From: Pseudomonas marginalis
GTDB taxonomy: Bacteria; Pseudomonadota; Gammaproteobacteria; Pseudomonadales; Pseudomonadaceae
DNA: 64,000 nucleotides
Assembly (NCBI RefSeq): GCF_001645105.1
Contig: NZ_LKEG01000014.1
Coordinates: 1-64,000 of the forward strand
Direction of reading: 5' to 3'
In this document: positions 63,183 through 64,000 of the stretch, piece after piece
How the letters are laid out: each line of letters starts with the position of its first letter
Numbering within the stretch: the stretch's first letter is position 1
The notes under the pieces: model-generated
What the model saw: the letters and a program-made list of their open reading frames with translations, nothing else
Database searches by the model: none
Told to the model about the DNA's origin: nothing
Translations under genes and position numbers: made by a program

Positions 63183-64000
63183 ATGAACATGCCCGAAAAC
63201 GCCCCATCGTCCCTGGCCAGCCAATTGAAGCTGGACGCTCACTGGATGCCGTACACGGCCAACCGTAACTTTCAGCGAGACCCGCGCCTGATCGTGGCGG
63301 CTGAAGGTAGTTGGTTGATTGATGACAAGGGGCGCAAGGTGTATGACTCGTTGTCGGGCCTGTGGACCTGCGGCGCCGGGCACACGCGTAAGGAGATCCA
63401 GGAAGCGGTCGCCAAGCAACTGGGGACTTTGGACTACTCGCCGGGCTTCCAGTACGGTCATCCGTTGTCCTTCCAATTGGCGGAAAAGATCACCGACCTG
63501 ACCCCTGGCAACCTGAATCATGTGTTCTTCACCGATTCCGGCTCCGAGTGCGCTGATACCGCGGTGAAAATGGTGCGTGCGTACTGGCGCCTCAAAGGCC
63601 AGGCCACCAAGACCAAGATGATCGGCCGCGCCCGTGGTTATCACGGTGTGAACATCGCCGGTACCAGCCTGGGCGGCGTCAACGGTAACCGTAAGTTATT
63701 TGGCCAGGGCTTGATGGACGTTGACCATCTGCCGCACACGTTGCTGGCAAGCAATGCCTTCTCCCGCGGCATGCCGGAGCAGGGCGGTATCGCGTTGGCC
63801 GATGAGCTGCTCAAGCTGATTGAATTGCACGATGCCTCGAACATCGCTGCGGTGTTTGTCGAGCCGATGGCGGGTTCCGCTGGCGTGCTGGTGCCGCCTC
63901 AGGGTTACCTCAAGCGCCTGCGTGAGATCTGCGATCAACACAACATCCTGCTGGTGTTCGATGAAGTGATCACCGGTTTCGGCCGTACCGGCTCGATGTT
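63183..64000 (+). CDS. bauA: Beta-alanine-pyruvate aminotransferase (cut by right edge)
   Basis: The N-terminal 272 residues of a class III omega-amino acid transaminase that moves the amino group of beta-alanine to pyruvate, giving malonate semialdehyde and alanine. Visible motifs are GLWTCGAGHTRKEIQEAV, FTDSGSECADTAVKMVRAY (PLP phosphate binding), GRARGYHGVN and VFDEVITGFGRTG with the PLP Asp. The PLP lysine lies beyond the edge. The ATG at 63183 has a second ATG two codons on. It matches PA0132 in order and sequence. Confidence 0.95.
   Translation, partial: MNMPENAPSSLASQLKLDAHWMPYTANRNFQRDPRLIVAAEGSWLIDDKGRKVYDSLSGLWTCGAGHTRKEIQEAVAKQLGTLDYSPGFQYGHPLSFQLAEKITDLTPGNLNHVFFTDSGSECADTAVKMVRAYWRLKGQATKTKMIGRARGYHGVNIAGTSLGGVNGNRKLFGQGLMDVDHLPHTLLASNAFSRGMPEQGGIALADELLKLIELHDASNIAAVFVEPMAGSAGVLVPPQGYLKRLREICDQHNILLVFDEVITGFGRTGSM

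Overview
The window comes from the chromosome of a fluorescent-group Pseudomonas. It is GC-rich and densely coded. Gene order matches blocks known from P. aeruginosa: accC-accB-aroQ-ctpL-gcbA-DUF2333-NUDIX-yciH-speA (the PA4848 to PA4839 order), the Tad/Flp pilus locus (PA4293 to PA4306), a RIO kinase plus cueR (PA4780, PA4778), and purine and beta-alanine genes (PA0148, PA0142, PA0133/PA0132). Intergenic gaps carry many REP/REPIN palindromes of the P. fluorescens type. PA numbers are recalled synteny, not search results. I saw no rRNA, tRNA, CRISPR, insertion sequence or prophage.

Layout. 1-9.7 kb: acetyl-CoA carboxylase subunits, type II dehydroquinase, a chemoreceptor, a REC-GGDEF diguanylate cyclase, DUF2333, NUDIX, YciH and arginine decarboxylase. 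9.7-22.4 kb: an esterase lipoprotein convergent with a MATE transporter, an alpha-2-macroglobulin lipoprotein with its usual partner PBP1C, a MazG-like and CmoM pair, and two DUF4136 lipoproteins. 22.5-37.1 kb: a full Tad pilus system, made of tadG, the pprA/pprB two-component pair, tadF, the FppA prepilin peptidase, tadD-tadC-tadB-tadA-tadZ-rcpA-rcpC, and divergent flp.

37.1-41.4 kb: a lone receiver protein, a TpsB-type outer-membrane transporter without a conventional TpsA, and a Gly/Val-rich repeat lipoprotein. This is the most novel part of the window. The gap between the receiver and tpsB is a diverged tandem duplication that carries the 3' ends of both genes and one REPIN per copy. 41.6-45.2 kb: a hydratase, a high-molecular-weight FabG and a divergent thiolase, a fatty-acyl module. 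45.3-51 kb: RIO kinase, then copper homeostasis (cueR-copA, copZ, two CueR-type operators), then a Bcr/CflA exporter.

51-64 kb: a small-molecule oxidoreductase and monooxygenase pair with a divergent LysR gene, an ArsR regulator, adenine deaminase, a Ca2+/H+-type antiporter, 8-oxoguanine deaminase, an SDR, a YigZ protein, a TetR regulator, a purine/uracil permease, and LysR divergent from bauA, which runs off the right edge. The Tad region is the functional centre: PprA/PprB probably control pilus assembly, FppA processes Flp and TadF, RcpA/RcpC/TadZ/TadA/TadB/TadC/TadD form the machine, and the neighbouring TpsB and repeat lipoprotein may supply a second surface factor.
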